59,501 nucleotides of DNA, taken from the NCBI GenBank assembly GCA_017532355.1, contig JAFXJK010000033.1, positions 1-59,501 on the forward strand, given 5' to 3'. The notes beneath the pieces were generated by a model that had not been told where the DNA came from, made no database searches, and was given only the letters and a program-made list of their open reading frames with translations. Shown piece by piece: positions 51,062-59,306 of the stretch (positions within the stretch are counted from its first letter, which is position 1; every line of letters starts with the position of its first letter). A program made the translations under genes and the position numbers. The DNA comes from Oscillospiraceae bacterium (GTDB taxonomy: Bacteria > Bacillota_A > Clostridia > Oscillospirales > JAAYXM01).

Positions 51062-52834
51062 TTAAAATTCGAATATTGCGTAGCTTGTTGCAGGAAGTTT
51101 GATTGTATATGTAAGGTCATCTTGCTTTATAACTTCACACACAAACTTTCCTTCCTTTACGAGAGAAAGATTCGGCTTTTCCTTGAAAGTGACGGCAAAC
51201 GTCTTATCAGCAGCATGGTCAACCGTGTCGCCAAACTCGCGGCTTCGGGTATTTCCTTCGTTATTGAAGATTGAAAGAAAACGCCGTCCGCACTCATCCT
51301 CGGAAACGAGCCATGTAAGACTCTCCGAAACATAGCATGGCATAGTTTCTTTTATGAGATCCTGAAGCTTACCCTCAAGCTCTGCAAGATTTTCGCTATC
51401 AAGTATCTTCAAATTTTCGCCCTCGTGCTTCTTTGCAAATTTTGCGCCAAGAGTTGCATCGATGAGATAGTCATACTTTTCAAAAACAGAAGCATCCGCA
51501 TCTTCGTATATGATGTCAAACACATCACCGAAGGCAGAGTTTGTAATCGTGTGACCTTCATTACCAAAGAGATTGTCTTCTCTTTTAAACAAAAGCGATA
51601 GAATTGCCTCGCAGCGGAGAAGGTCTTCCCTCTCGGGTGCAAACGTGTCGAGATGTTTATAGACCTCTTCGTTTATCACGCACTTGAATTTATCAAAAGT
51701 ACCTATAAACTCATCCTTACGCTCGCCACCAAAACGGTAATCAAGCACCTGCATACACTGTGCTTCCCTGGGAAATACAATCGCAAACGGAACTTTCGCG
51801 CGGATTCCGCGCATCTTCTCTGCGAAGTGGATAAAGTCACGCTTAAGCTCACCGTATTCAGAAAGGTCGAAGGTTTCCATATCGGTATATGAGCAATTAA
51901 GGCCCCACTCCTCGGAGAAGTAGTCAGCACCGCTCATAAGAGCATAGTGATAAATCCTATCCTGCAAAAGACGCGAGCTTCCGCCGTTTTTACCAAACGA
52001 CGTAAAGTCATCCTGGTGTGTTTCCTGCGTGAGATACCATTCGTTCTTAAGCTCTGTATTAAAGCACGGCATTGAATGCCCTACTCCCGGAACCCCGAGC
52101 CAGCATTCATAATAGAGCCCCCATGTCTTGCGCGAGCTTTTTGCAACACCGCGAGCGAGAGCTACTTCCTTTCGCATCATCGGTATCTGCGCACCTACCT
52201 CGGGCATAAACGTCTTTATTCCAAGGTCATCATAGAGCTTCGTCATCTGATAGAAGCTGTCACACGGGAGAATGTGTCCGAGCGTTTCATCCATGCGTAA
52301 TTTGACCAAAGTGCGAAATTCTTCGATAAACTCCTCTATGGTTTCTGCATACTTAAGCTTTGAGTACTCCTCAACTGTTCCCTGTGAGAGCGCGTCAAGG
52401 ACTTCGCCGTCAGGAGTTATTGAACTTTCACGTTTCATGACCTCGTGAAGCTTTCCGAGGTCATATGGACCATTTCCTCCCATTCTTGAAATAATCGTCT
52501 TCCAGTCCGAAAGACGTCGGTTCGAGGCGCTTTCATGAAGCTGAAAGCCTAAAAACCAGTCTCCAAGAATGTTTTCATACTCACGGATGAGATTCTTATC
52601 ATAATCATAGCGCTGATATGTGATTCCTCCTGCTATTCGGTCAACGTAGAACGGAATTTTATCGTTTTTTATCATTGAATGAAGTTTTCCGCCGATTTCC
52701 GCAATATTATTGAACTTTCGTTCTTCCGGAACAGAAAAAACATTCTGAATTTTAAAACCGGTGTCACGGTTTATCATATTATTTTTTTCAAGACCGCGGA
52801 AGCTGTCTTCGTTATACACATGGAAGAATCTCAT
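51062..52834 (-). CDS. Unrecognised 590-residue protein, probable glycoside hydrolase-like barrel
   Basis: RBS AAAGGAG, no signal peptide. I cannot place it in a named family. The middle region shows barrel-like features: PFYVDRIAGGITYQRYDYD, FLGFQLHESASNRR, KTFMPEVGAQIPMMRKEVALARG, KTWGLYYECWLG and SGADYFSEEWGLN, with acidic residues (E in QLHE, MPEVG, YECW, SEEWG) after predicted strands, as in GH-A clan enzymes such as GH42. The C-terminus ~500-590 looks like a beta domain (VSEDECGRRFLSIFNNEGNTR). GMRIRAKVPFAIVFPREAQC suggests a flavodoxin-like middle domain. Located between Gfo/Idh and CapA genes in the uronate operon, so a glucuronoside-cleaving role is inferred. Confidence 0.7.
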   Translation of the reverse strand: MRFFHVYNEDSFRGLEKNNMINRDTGFKIQNVFSVPEERKFNNIAEIGGKLHSMIKNDKIPFYVDRIAGGITYQRYDYDKNLIREYENILGDWFLGFQLHESASNRRLSDWKTIISRMGGNGPYDLGKLHEVMKRESSITPDGEVLDALSQGTVEEYSKLKYAETIEEFIEEFRTLVKLRMDETLGHILPCDSFYQMTKLYDDLGIKTFMPEVGAQIPMMRKEVALARGVAKSSRKTWGLYYECWLGVPGVGHSMPCFNTELKNEWYLTQETHQDDFTSFGKNGGSSRLLQDRIYHYALMSGADYFSEEWGLNCSYTDMETFDLSEYGELKRDFIHFAEKMRGIRAKVPFAIVFPREAQCMQVLDYRFGGERKDEFIGTFDKFKCVINEEVYKHLDTFAPEREDLLRCEAILSLLFKREDNLFGNEGHTITNSAFGDVFDIIYEDADASVFEKYDYLIDATLGAKFAKKHEGENLKILDSENLAELEGKLQDLIKETMPCYVSESLTWLVSEDECGRRFLSIFNNEGNTRSREFGDTVDHAADKTFAVTFKEKPNLSLVKEGKFVCEVIKQDDLTYTIKLPATSYAIFEF

Positions 52835-52846
52835 AGCAGTTCTCCT

Positions 52847-53911
52847 TTATTTCTCGGGATATTTAATCTGTACAACCTTGCCTGTCTTTGTGGATTCTAC
52901 TGCAGCAAGGCAAACCGCAACGGTTGCCGCACCCTCGTATGCAGTTGTCTTGACCGGCTTGTCATTAACAATGCAATCAACAAGCTCGTTAAGTTCTGCC
53001 GCTGTGTTGTGGTGATTGATTGAAACCGGAAGCTCCACCGCAACAAGATTCGGGCGATCCTCCGGCTTATTTGGGAAAAGGCTGTTAAGCTCTGATACAT
53101 CTTCCTTATAAAGCGTGATTGTCGGATCCATATTGTTGCAGATGATTGTTCCCTTTGTTCCTGCAAATACGGAGCGAAGCGTATATTCACGCTTGCAGCC
53201 GATTGAAACGTAAATCTTACCTACAACGTCATTCGGGAACTTGAGAAGCGAGAAAGTTGAATCGTCAACCGGCCAATCCGGAAGACACTTGCGGTTTGCA
53301 TATGCAAAAACCTCTGTCGGGTCGCCTGCAATCCAGCGAAGAAGGTCAACAACGTGACATCCTCCACCAACATAACCCTCACGGGGATGCTTCGGGTCGC
53401 GGCGCCAGTTATCAGCACCGGGGTTTGCGTATTTATAGTCGTGAGCATACTCGCTCTCTACTGCATAGAGTTCTCCGATTTCGCCCTGCTCAATAAGCTT
53501 TTTCGCAAGGACAAATGAAGGTGTGTAACGGCAAATCTGGCCAACCATCATCTTTGCAGAATACTTTTTTGATGCTTCTACCATTCTTGCGCATTCTTCG
53601 TTTGTCGGAGCCATCGGCTTCTCGCAAAGAACGTGTTTTCCTGCCTCGAGTGCTTTTATCGCCATATCTTCATGCACAAAGTCCGGTGTGCATACGACAA
53701 CGATATCAACGTCCGGATCCTTATACATTTCATTATAGTCTGTGTATGTCTTCTCAACACCGAATTCCTCGGCGCGCGGAGTGATTCGCTCCGGATGAAT
53801 GTCGCAGATCGCAACAAGCTCTGTGAACGGATTTGAAACTGCAGCCTGCATATGGAGAGCCGCCATATTACTTGCTCCAATAACGCCAACACCTAACTTT
53901 TTCTTAGCCAT
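52847..53911 (-). CDS. Gfo/Idh/MocA family oxidoreductase
   Basis: 354 residues. GVGVIGASNMAALHMQA is the dinucleotide loop, VVVCTPDFVHE and HVLCEKPMAPT (~95) give the EKP Lys, and YVGGGCHVVDLLRWIAGDP the catalytic-type His and Asp. Follows uxaC by 18 bases and precedes the 590-residue gene by 12. Likely oxidises a sugar or glycoside at a ring hydroxyl; the substrate is not known. Confidence 0.88.
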   Translation of the reverse strand: MAKKKLGVGVIGASNMAALHMQAAVSNPFTELVAICDIHPERITPRAEEFGVEKTYTDYNEMYKDPDVDIVVVCTPDFVHEDMAIKALEAGKHVLCEKPMAPTNEECARMVEASKKYSAKMMVGQICRYTPSFVLAKKLIEQGEIGELYAVESEYAHDYKYANPGADNWRRDPKHPREGYVGGGCHVVDLLRWIAGDPTEVFAYANRKCLPDWPVDDSTFSLLKFPNDVVGKIYVSIGCKREYTLRSVFAGTKGTIICNNMDPTITLYKEDVSELNSLFPNKPEDRPNLVAVELPVSINHHNTAAELNELVDCIVNDKPVKTTAYEGAATVAVCLAAVESTKTGKVVQIKYPEK

Positions 53912-53929
53912 AACTTCTACCTCACCTTT

Positions 53930-55300
53930 TTACTTAAAGTTAAAATATTCTTTCGCATTATAATAACATATACCTCGGACAATTTTCCCAAGCGCGTCCA
54001 TATCGCAAGGATACTCCCCTGCCTCGACCCACTTGCCGAGAAGATTACATAGGATTCGCCTGAAATATTCGTGTCTCGGGTATGAAACAAAGCTGCGAGA
54101 GTCTGTAAGCATTCCTACAAACGCTCCAAGCACTCCGAGGTTTGCAAGAGCTGACATCTGCGCCCCCATACCGTCGCGGTTGTCGTTAAACCACCATCCC
54201 GAACCAAACTGAATCTTGCCTCTTGTCGGTCCCTTCTGGAAGTTTCCAAGCATTGTTCCGAGGACGTAGTTGTCCTTTGGATTCAATGTATAAAGGATAG
54301 TCTTTGGAAGGCTGTCTTCACCGTCAAGAGCATCAAGCAGCCTTGAGAGCTTTTCCGCTATACAAAGGTCATTTATTGAATCAAATCCCGTATCGGGACC
54401 TATACTCTTAAACATTCTGCCGTTGTTGTTTCGAAGGGCACCGATATGAAGCTGCATAACCCATCCGCGACGAGCGTACTCTCTTGCACATTCTGCAATT
54501 ACTGCGGTTTTAAACGCATCAATTTCAGATTCTGCGAGCACATCGCCTGAAAGTTTCTTCTCAAAGGCTTTCTTTGCATCACCGCGAGCAAACGGAACAA
54601 TCTCCAGACCGTGGTCTGAAAGACGGCATCCCACCTCGTCAAAGTATGCAATTCGAGCCCGAAGCCAAGTTATGAGACCGTCATAGCTTGTAATGCCATT
54701 CGCCTTTACATAGTCACAAAAAGCAGGACTGTCAATGTTTACAGCCTTATCCGGACGGAAGGTCGGAAGTACAAGAGTTTCAAACCCTTCCTCACGAAGC
54801 TGTTTATGGTATCTCAAATCATCTGACGGGTCATCCGTAGTACAGATAACCTCAACGTTTGATTTTCTTATAAGCGACTTTGCCGAAAATCCGGGAGTTG
54901 CAAGCTTTTTGTTGCATATATCCCAGATTCGCTTTGCGCTTTTTTCGCAAAGAGGCTCGTCAATATCGAAGTATCTCTTAAGTTCAAGTGCTGTCCAATG
55001 ATAAATCGGATTTCCTATAAGATTCGGCATAAGACGTGCAAAGCCGAGCCATTTCTCAAATCTATCGCCGTCACCCGTTATAAACTTTTCGTCTATTCCG
55101 AAAGAACGCATCTGACGCCATTTGTAATGGTCCCCACCAAGAAAAAGGTCATATGTATCCTCAAAGCGATAGTCCTTTGCAATCATTTCCGGCGACAAGT
55201 GGCAATGATAGTCGATTATCGGAAGCTCCTTTGCAAACTTGTTATAAAGCTTCTTTCCGAGCTTATTTGTAAGCATAAAATCAGAATTGATAATTCCCAT
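53930..55300 (-). CDS. uxaC: Uronate isomerase (glucuronate/galacturonate isomerase)
   Basis: 456 residues from ATG 55300 with CAGGAGG 6 bases upstream; the frame extends earlier to 55321. Amidohydrolase-type barrel: LPIIDYHCHLSPEMIAKDY (~30) has the HxH metal pair, ICTTDDPSDDLRYH (~165) and MQLHIGALRNNN (~290) follow, and the C-terminal TDSRSFVSYPRHEYFRRILCN is UxaC-specific. Converts D-glucuronate to D-fructuronate (or galacturonate to tagaturonate). It names the pathway for this operon, together with the fructuronate-reductase-like SDR at the right edge. Confidence 0.96.
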   Translation of the reverse strand: MGIINSDFMLTNKLGKKLYNKFAKELPIIDYHCHLSPEMIAKDYRFEDTYDLFLGGDHYKWRQMRSFGIDEKFITGDGDRFEKWLGFARLMPNLIGNPIYHWTALELKRYFDIDEPLCEKSAKRIWDICNKKLATPGFSAKSLIRKSNVEVICTTDDPSDDLRYHKQLREEGFETLVLPTFRPDKAVNIDSPAFCDYVKANGITSYDGLITWLRARIAYFDEVGCRLSDHGLEIVPFARGDAKKAFEKKLSGDVLAESEIDAFKTAVIAECAREYARRGWVMQLHIGALRNNNGRMFKSIGPDTGFDSINDLCIAEKLSRLLDALDGEDSLPKTILYTLNPKDNYVLGTMLGNFQKGPTRGKIQFGSGWWFNDNRDGMGAQMSALANLGVLGAFVGMLTDSRSFVSYPRHEYFRRILCNLLGKWVEAGEYPCDMDALGKIVRGICYYNAKEYFNFK

Positions 55301-55314
55301 AACTGCCTCCTGAC

Positions 55315-56490
55315 TTACCATTTCACCGACCAGCGGGAACTGTATTCCCCTGCCCGCTTGTCAGCATCTTCGTTTTTCACATATGACGAACTCTTCATTC
55401 TCTCAAGGAGAAGGCGATCAAACTCATTCTCATCAAAAGGAAACTCTATTTTCTTGTTTCCGAGCCATGACGAGAGGTACGCTGCATTCGAGATCGAAAG
55501 CTCGTGGATGCCATCGGTACCGGGTGCAATAAGCTCTTTTCCAAAAAGCACCGAATCCGCAAAGTTCTGAAGAATCTTTACGTGGCCGTTTCCGTCATCC
55601 TCGTCTTTTATCTCAACATACTCACAGTCAACAGTTGGATGCATATCGGCAGAATTTTCGCAAAGCTCACGTTCAGGGATAGGAAGCTTCCAATATTTAA
55701 GAACGCCGTTTTCAAGGACGAGTTTTCCAAGCTCACCCGTAATCTCAAGTCTATTTGTTCCCGGATATTCGCCGGTTGAGGTTATGAAACTTCCTGTTGC
55801 TCCGTCTTCAAATTCAGCGAAGATCGTGACATCATCTTCAACTTCTATGCGGTGGTATTTTGCTATGTCGCAAAAGGCAGTGATTGCCTTTGGCCGACCG
55901 CAAATCCACTGCCAGAGGTCAAGATTGTGCGGTGCCTGATTGAGAAGCACTCCGCCTCCCTCACCTGCCCATGTAGCACGCCACGAGCCTGAATCGTAGT
56001 ATTTTTGCGTTCTGTACCAGTTTGTAACTATCCAGACACTACGCTTAAGCTTTCCGAGCTCACCATTCTTCACGATTTCTCTCGTTTTGGCGAAGAGAGG
56101 ATTTGTGCGCTGGTTAAACATTATTCCGAAAATCTTGTCGCTTGACTTCGCCACTTCATTGAGCCGTCGGGCAACGGAAACCGAAATATCCACCGGCTTT
56201 TCAACAAGCACGTGAAGACCGTTTTCGAGCGCAAACTTCGCAATTACACCATGGGAAATATGCGGAACAGATACTATAACCGCATCCACTTCTCCGCTCT
56301 TTATGAGTTCTTCATAGTTTGTGTAATACGCGCAATCGGGGAACTCCTGCGGAAAGCGAGCAAAACGCTCGGTAGAAACATCGCATAATGCCGAAAGCAC
56401 CATCCCCGATACCTTTCCGTCTGCAATCGCTCTTGCGTGTGCCGAACCTATATTTCCTACTCCAATTACTCCGACTTTGATGTTTTTCAT
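55315..56490 (-). CDS. Gfo/Idh/MocA family oxidoreductase (tandem paralogue A)
   Basis: 391 residues, RBS GAGGCG. IKVGVIGVGNIGSAHARAI at the N-terminus, HVLVEKPVDIS (~97) with EKP, and WAGEGGGVLLNQAPHNLDLW (~175) with catalytic-type His and Asp. GIMFNQRTNPLFAKTREIVK and TNWYRTQKYYDSGSWRATW are shared almost word for word with the adjacent gene at 56514. Fourteen bases before uxaC. Substrate unknown. Confidence 0.89.
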   Translation of the reverse strand: MKNIKVGVIGVGNIGSAHARAIADGKVSGMVLSALCDVSTERFARFPQEFPDCAYYTNYEELIKSGEVDAVIVSVPHISHGVIAKFALENGLHVLVEKPVDISVSVARRLNEVAKSSDKIFGIMFNQRTNPLFAKTREIVKNGELGKLKRSVWIVTNWYRTQKYYDSGSWRATWAGEGGGVLLNQAPHNLDLWQWICGRPKAITAFCDIAKYHRIEVEDDVTIFAEFEDGATGSFITSTGEYPGTNRLEITGELGKLVLENGVLKYWKLPIPERELCENSADMHPTVDCEYVEIKDEDDGNGHVKILQNFADSVLFGKELIAPGTDGIHELSISNAAYLSSWLGNKKIEFPFDENEFDRLLLERMKSSSYVKNEDADKRAGEYSSRWSVKW

Positions 56491-56513
56491 ACTAAAGACG
56501 CCTCTAATCTGCC

Positions 56514-57683
56514 TTATTTCGTTCCGCTATATGTACCTGAAATGTCAACAAAAGCTTCTTCGACAACTTCTTTCTTCCTCGAAGTCTTGATCCTCTTCTC
56601 AAGCTCTGCATAGTAGAGATCCTCGTCTATCGGAAGCTCTATCTTCTTGCCAAGGAAAGATGAAAGGTGAATAGCATTTGAAAGCATAAGTCCGTTGATT
56701 CCCTCTTCACCGTCCGCAACAAGAGGCTTACCCTCGAGGATCGCGCCTGCCCATGCATTGAGAACACCTACGTGCTGTTCGTTCTTGCCATCTGTTTCGA
56801 GGTCAATCTTTGTGACCTTGACGCTTCCGAACGGGTTCTTGTTTGTAGCAGAGAATTCCTGTTCGCTCATTTCAAATTCATAGAACGTGAGAACTTCATC
56901 CTCAACGACAATCTTCGCCTTGTCCATCTGGATTTCAAAGCGATTTGTACCAAACGCATCACCTGTTGTAGTAATGAATACGCCTGTTGCTCCGTTTTCG
57001 TATTCTACATATACAGTAACATCATCTTCAACCTCAATATCGTGCCACTTTCCGTAATGGAGATGAGCCTCTACTGAAGTCGGAAGCCCGCATATCCACT
57101 GCCAGAGGTCGAGCTGGTGCGGACACTGGTTGAGAAGAACGCCGCCACCTTCTCCTGCCCATGTAGCACGCCAGTCTCCCGAGTCGTAATATGCTCGCGG
57201 ACGGTACCAGTTTGTAATCATCCAGTTTGTTCTTCTGATCTGGCCGTATTTGCCGGATTTTACGAGCTCGCGCATCTTGCGGTAAACGTGATTTGTGCGC
57301 TGATTGAACATCATTCCGAAAACAACCTCGGGATGCTTCTTAGCTTCCTCGTTCATCTCTCTTACCTGCTTTGTATAAACACCTGCAGGCTTTTCTACCA
57401 TAACGTGGATTCCTCTCTTCATACACTCCATCGCGTATTTTGCGTGGTCATAGTGCGGAACTGCAACGATGCAAGCATCAATAAGCCCACTCGAAAGCAT
57501 CTCTTCCGCCGTTTCAAAGCAAGTGATACCCGGAAGATTTGCCTTTGCAAATTCGCGGCGTGATTCTTTTCTGTCTGCAATTGCAACAAGTTCAAAATCC
57601 GGGCACTTTCCGTCCTTTACGTTTCCGCTATGGATTGCACCCATATTGCCCATACCAATTATACCAAGCCTGATTTTAGCCAT
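56514..57683 (-). CDS. Gfo/Idh/MocA family oxidoreductase (tandem paralogue B)
   Basis: 389 residues from ATG 57683 (GGAGG 8 bases upstream); the frame begins at 57698. AKIRLGIIGMGNMGAIHSG, HVMVEKPAGVY and GEGGGVLLNQCPHQLDLWQW are in the same positions as in paralogue A, with FGMMFNQRTNHVYRKMREL and TNWYRPRAYYDSGDWRATW. It differs in a longer Lys/Glu-rich C-terminus (KTSRKKEVVEEAFVDISG). Start overlaps the upstream isomerase-like gene stop region. Restricted codon use suggests higher expression than paralogue A. Confidence 0.89.
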   Translation of the reverse strand: MAKIRLGIIGMGNMGAIHSGNVKDGKCPDFELVAIADRKESRREFAKANLPGITCFETAEEMLSSGLIDACIVAVPHYDHAKYAMECMKRGIHVMVEKPAGVYTKQVREMNEEAKKHPEVVFGMMFNQRTNHVYRKMRELVKSGKYGQIRRTNWMITNWYRPRAYYDSGDWRATWAGEGGGVLLNQCPHQLDLWQWICGLPTSVEAHLHYGKWHDIEVEDDVTVYVEYENGATGVFITTTGDAFGTNRFEIQMDKAKIVVEDEVLTFYEFEMSEQEFSATNKNPFGSVKVTKIDLETDGKNEQHVGVLNAWAGAILEGKPLVADGEEGINGLMLSNAIHLSSFLGKKIELPIDEDLYYAELEKRIKTSRKKEVVEEAFVDISGTYSGTK

Positions 57684-57697
57684 TTTCTTTTCCTCCA

Positions 57698-58450
57698 TTA
57701 TCTGAAGCCGTAGCTTCTAAGGTTACAGTAGCTTCTCTTCAAACAGTCAAACGGATTCTCGCCGTTGCAGTTATCCTGCTCGACAAACATATATTCCGTC
57801 CCTGCAGCTTCTGCCGCCTTGAATACGCGGTCAAAGTTAATATTACCCTCGCCAACCGGTGCCATCTGACGGCCAAACGCGCAGTCTTTAAGGTGGATAC
57901 ACGGAACGCGACCTGATAGCTTTTCAATCCAGGCCGCAGGATCTCCGCCACCAACCTGCACCCAGTATGTATCAACGGTAAATCCCGCCTCATCGGGTGA
58001 GACTGCCTCGGCGATGTGGTCGAGGATGAGCTTGCCGTCAACTTTTTTAAACTCCATATCATGGTTGTGGTACATAAAGTACTTTCCACCCTCACGAAGA
58101 CCTTTTGCAACAGGCTTATAGTCAGAAATGAGCTTTTCAAGAATTTCCTTTTCTTTTCCGTCCTCAAAGTTGATGTACCCAAGACCTACATGCTTACAGT
58201 CAAGAACATCGTGTTTCTTGACAAGAGCCTGCATATCCCCTTTGAGCTCGTCCGGAGCGATATGAGTGAGCGGACAGGAAAGGCCGTTCTTCTTAAGCTC
58301 TTCTGCAAGCCACTCAGGCTCAAAATCGCAAACACCGGAAATATGAACTGTTGTGTATCCGATATCTGCTATTTTCTTGAGTGTCTCTGAAAAATCGTCA
58401 AGATTTTTGCAAAAATCTCTTACTGTATAAAACTGTGCGCCAACTTTCAT
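57698..58450 (-). CDS. Sugar phosphate isomerase/epimerase-like TIM-barrel protein
   Basis: 250 residues, RBS AAGGAGATG. Xylose-isomerase-like barrel: GAQFYTVRDF (~4), VHISGVCDFEPEWLAEEL, MYHNHDMEFKK (~127) with His/Asp, FTVDTYWVQVGGGDPAAWIEKL, IHLKDCAFG and YMFVEQDNC near the end, which bear the metal-binding Glu, Asp, His and Glu of the IolE/tagatose-epimerase group. Two bases from the next isomerase-like gene. Relatives include isomerases and the eliminating enzymes of C-glycoside cleavage; which applies is not known. Confidence 0.85.
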   Translation of the reverse strand: MKVGAQFYTVRDFCKNLDDFSETLKKIADIGYTTVHISGVCDFEPEWLAEELKKNGLSCPLTHIAPDELKGDMQALVKKHDVLDCKHVGLGYINFEDGKEKEILEKLISDYKPVAKGLREGGKYFMYHNHDMEFKKVDGKLILDHIAEAVSPDEAGFTVDTYWVQVGGGDPAAWIEKLSGRVPCIHLKDCAFGRQMAPVGEGNINFDRVFKAAEAAGTEYMFVEQDNCNGENPFDCLKRSYCNLRSYGFR

Positions 58451-58452
58451 TT

Positions 58453-59304
58453 CTACATCTCCTTAATAATTCCTTTGAATGCTACGCACGCGGCGTCAAA
58501 CGCCTCGTCGTTATCTTTAAACACATACTTCTTTCCTACCTCGCTTGTCTTGCCGTCCTTTTCAAGACCTGCAAGGCCGTCAAACACAGCAAGATGAGGC
58601 TCCACCGTAAAGAACTTTCCTCCATTTTTCACGAAATCCCCCGCGATATACGGGATATTTCCATCTCCACTGCCCGCCGGGACAATATCACCCTCACAAA
58701 GCACGTCCTTGATATGGACATAGCGGACGTGTTTCTTAAGTGCGTTCCACGCCGTAACCGTATTAACTCCACACTGAACAAAGTTTGCAGGGTCAAATAC
58801 CGCCGCAAGTTCAGGAATTGCTGTATGAAGCTTAACACATCGCTCGACGGTATCGCCGAAAATGCCTTTTTCGTTTTCGTGGCAAAGTGTAACACCTGTT
58901 CCCTTTGCAGCGCAAACGAGCTTTTGCATTCTTTCAAAAACCTCATTCTCATAGATGTCTGCATTCTCGCCATCCGGCATAAAGAATGAGAAAAGACGGA
59001 TGTTTTTTGCGCCGAGGATCTCGGTAATCTCGAGAAGTCTCTTGAACTTCTCAAGGTACGGAGCAAAATCATCCTTAATATCAATCTTTCCTATCGGGGA
59101 GCCGATTGACCACGTGACAAGTGCTGCCGCGTCAAGCTTTCCCCTGACCTCGAGAGCCTTTTCTTTTGTGATATCGGCAATATTTTCACCGTCAACACCG
59201 CGAATCTCAAGACCGTCAAGGTCATTTCGCTTCATCGCCGTAATCTGACCGTCAATCGCCGAGCTTGCCTCGTCTGCAAATGCAAAAATTTTTATATTTT
59301 CCAT
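58453..59304 (-). CDS. Sugar phosphate isomerase/epimerase-like TIM-barrel protein
   Basis: 283 residues from ATG 59304, MENIKIFAFADEASS; the frame extends to 59394 but that part overlaps the SDR gene in another frame. LDGLEIRGVDGENI, LCHENEKGIFGDT (~140) with Glu, AVFDPANFVQCG with Asp, VHIKDVLCEGDIVPAG with His/Asp, and FTVEPHL with the final Glu are the metal-site strands. Lies two bases after the SDR gene. Paired with the 57698 protein; the two are only distantly alike. Confidence 0.85.
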   Translation of the reverse strand: MENIKIFAFADEASSAIDGQITAMKRNDLDGLEIRGVDGENIADITKEKALEVRGKLDAAALVTWSIGSPIGKIDIKDDFAPYLEKFKRLLEITEILGAKNIRLFSFFMPDGENADIYENEVFERMQKLVCAAKGTGVTLCHENEKGIFGDTVERCVKLHTAIPELAAVFDPANFVQCGVNTVTAWNALKKHVRYVHIKDVLCEGDIVPAGSGDGNIPYIAGDFVKNGGKFFTVEPHLAVFDGLAGLEKDGKTSEVGKKYVFKDNDEAFDAACVAFKGIIKEM

Positions 59305-59306
59305 CG

